From Gammaproteobacteria bacterium (GTDB taxonomy: Bacteria; Pseudomonadota; Gammaproteobacteria; Burkholderiales; Rhodocyclaceae), in contig JAHJEO010000003.1 in the NCBI GenBank assembly GCA_018825305.1, forward strand, positions 161,567 to 225,566: a stretch of 64,000 nt of DNA, given 5' to 3'. This document shows, piece after piece, positions 63,301 through 64,000 of the stretch (position 1 is the stretch's first letter; each line of letters starts with the position of its first letter). The translations under genes were made by a program, and so were the position numbers. The notes under the pieces are model-generated. The model saw only the letters and a program-made list of their open reading frames with translations, was not told the DNA's origin and searched no databases.

Positions 63301-64000
63301 CACCAGCAGTGCCGAGCAGACGAGCAGCAGCGCGACCACCGCGACCGGTCAAACGCAGGGCAACAACGTCGCCGTCGGCGCCTCGATCGCGCTGAACAAC
63401 GCGACCGACACGGTCACGGCCGAGATCGACCGTGACATTGCGGCAGGTGGCGATGTCGAAGTCGCTGCCAAATCCATCGCCATGAGCAGCGCGACGGCGA
63501 CTGCCAGCGTTGCGGGCGGCGAAAAGGCGACGGCTGCCGATGCCCCGCCGGCCAAACCCGATGGTTCGGCCGGCAAGACCGTCGACGAGAAGGTGACGGC
63601 ACAGGGCGACGCCGCCAAGGTTGCCGGCAAGAAGACAGCGGAAACGGCGGCCGCCAGTTCGCCAACCGCGGCCGGACTTGCCGCGGCAGCGGCATCGAGC
63701 GACCCCGATACCAAGAAAGCGGCCGAAGCCGCGACTGCCAACTCGCCGGCTTCGGCAGGGCTTGCCGTGGCAGCCGCCACGAGCGATTCCAAGACCAAGG
63801 TCGATCAGACCAAAGCTCCGCCGACCACGGAAGAGAAGAACGACGACGGCACCGGCAAGGGTGGTGGCGTCGCTGTTGCGGCGGCGGTTGGTGTGAATGT
63901 GGGCGTGGCGACCACCACGGCCAGTATCGCCAAGAACAAGAAAATTGCCAGCAGCAGTGGAGCGCTGGCGGTCAAGAGCACGGCCGAGACCGATGCGGCG
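60318..64000 (+). CDS. Filamentous haemagglutinin / LktA-like adhesin, 3' end outside window
   Basis: At least 1227 codons are open to the window edge, starting at ATG 60318. A basic, extended signal region (MTRSRISPRKISAWRRAVAGLLVVLQVAYPAVAAAQT) precedes a two-partner-secretion domain with NPNGFLVGAGGVVNVGSL, where NPNG is the TPS hallmark. Beta-helix repeats rich in Ala, Val, Thr and Asn follow (VGVGAAVGVNLGVLVNQARVAD-type units), and from about residue 1050 a Lys/Ala-rich segment (AAKVAGKKTAETAAASSPTAAGLAA, then a near repeat with SPASAGLAVAAATSD). The product should be exported by a TpsB partner, not seen here, and act in adhesion or biofilm. It contains no Cys in the part seen. Confidence 0.9.

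Overview
This is a 64 kb stretch of high-GC DNA from a denitrifying betaproteobacterium. A Rhodocyclales-type organism (Sterolibacteriaceae or Azonexaceae-like) is the best guess. The basis is gene content: a Sec-exported clade II nitrous oxide reductase cluster, menaquinone genes, heme d1 genes, many c-type cytochromes and a TPS adhesin. The taxonomic placement is an inference. No tRNA, rRNA, CRISPR array or transposase was seen. Genes are tightly packed, mostly with ATGA or TGATG overlaps, and no gene-free stretch exceeds about 260 bases.

Layout. 1-3.7 kb (minus): a TetR regulator, membrane fusion protein, FtsX permease and ABC ATPase form an efflux operon cut by the window edge. 3.8-6.5 kb: an FmdE-like protein and an OmpR/EnvZ-type pair, divergent from a MipA/OmpV outer-membrane protein. 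6.6-13.2 kb (plus): EF-hand protein, HD-GYP phosphodiesterase, a TetR-like protein without a DNA-binding head, a c'-type cytochrome, a patatin lipoprotein, and a chimeric exported protein whose N-terminus duplicates the cytochrome's. 13.2-19.4 kb (plus): a compact cassette of TPR protein, PqqD-like peptide-binding protein, ATP-grasp ligase, fold-III PLP decarboxylase, urea-transporter/M23 fusion and a second TPR protein. The decarboxylase starts with a motif resembling a RiPP leader recognition sequence. I consider this cassette the best candidate for an undescribed system.

19.6-34.1 kb: the nitrous oxide respiration region. It holds two NosL-like proteins, a Crp/Fnr regulator, a minus-strand copper-delivery operon (small membrane protein, SCO, PCuAC), nosZ, two cytochromes c, nosB-, nosD-, nosG-, nosH-, nosF-, nosL- and nosY-like genes, and a thioredoxin-like protein. 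Perfect FNR-type boxes precede nosZ and the diheme cytochrome. 34.1-37.7 kb: menG/ubiE, menA, menB and menC follow directly, which fits menaquinol feeding electrons to NosG/NosH and then NosZ. 37.7-47.6 kb: a copper-resistance block (P1B ATPase, cytochrome c, DUF302, SHOCT, Met-rich protein, CopB, CopA, DUF411, CusRS-type pair). It separates menC from a second block, menE-menF-menD, at 48.4-52.7 kb. 52.7-55.4 kb: nirJ and nirN. Then come a rhodanese, a 1294-residue BTAD/cyclase/AAA/TPR regulator, and at the right edge a large LktA-like filamentous adhesin, truncated by the window.

Two repeat families stand out. A 24-bp element occurs ten times in both orientations, in intergenic DNA and inside genes. 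A second intergenic repeat of about 95 bp occurs twice.
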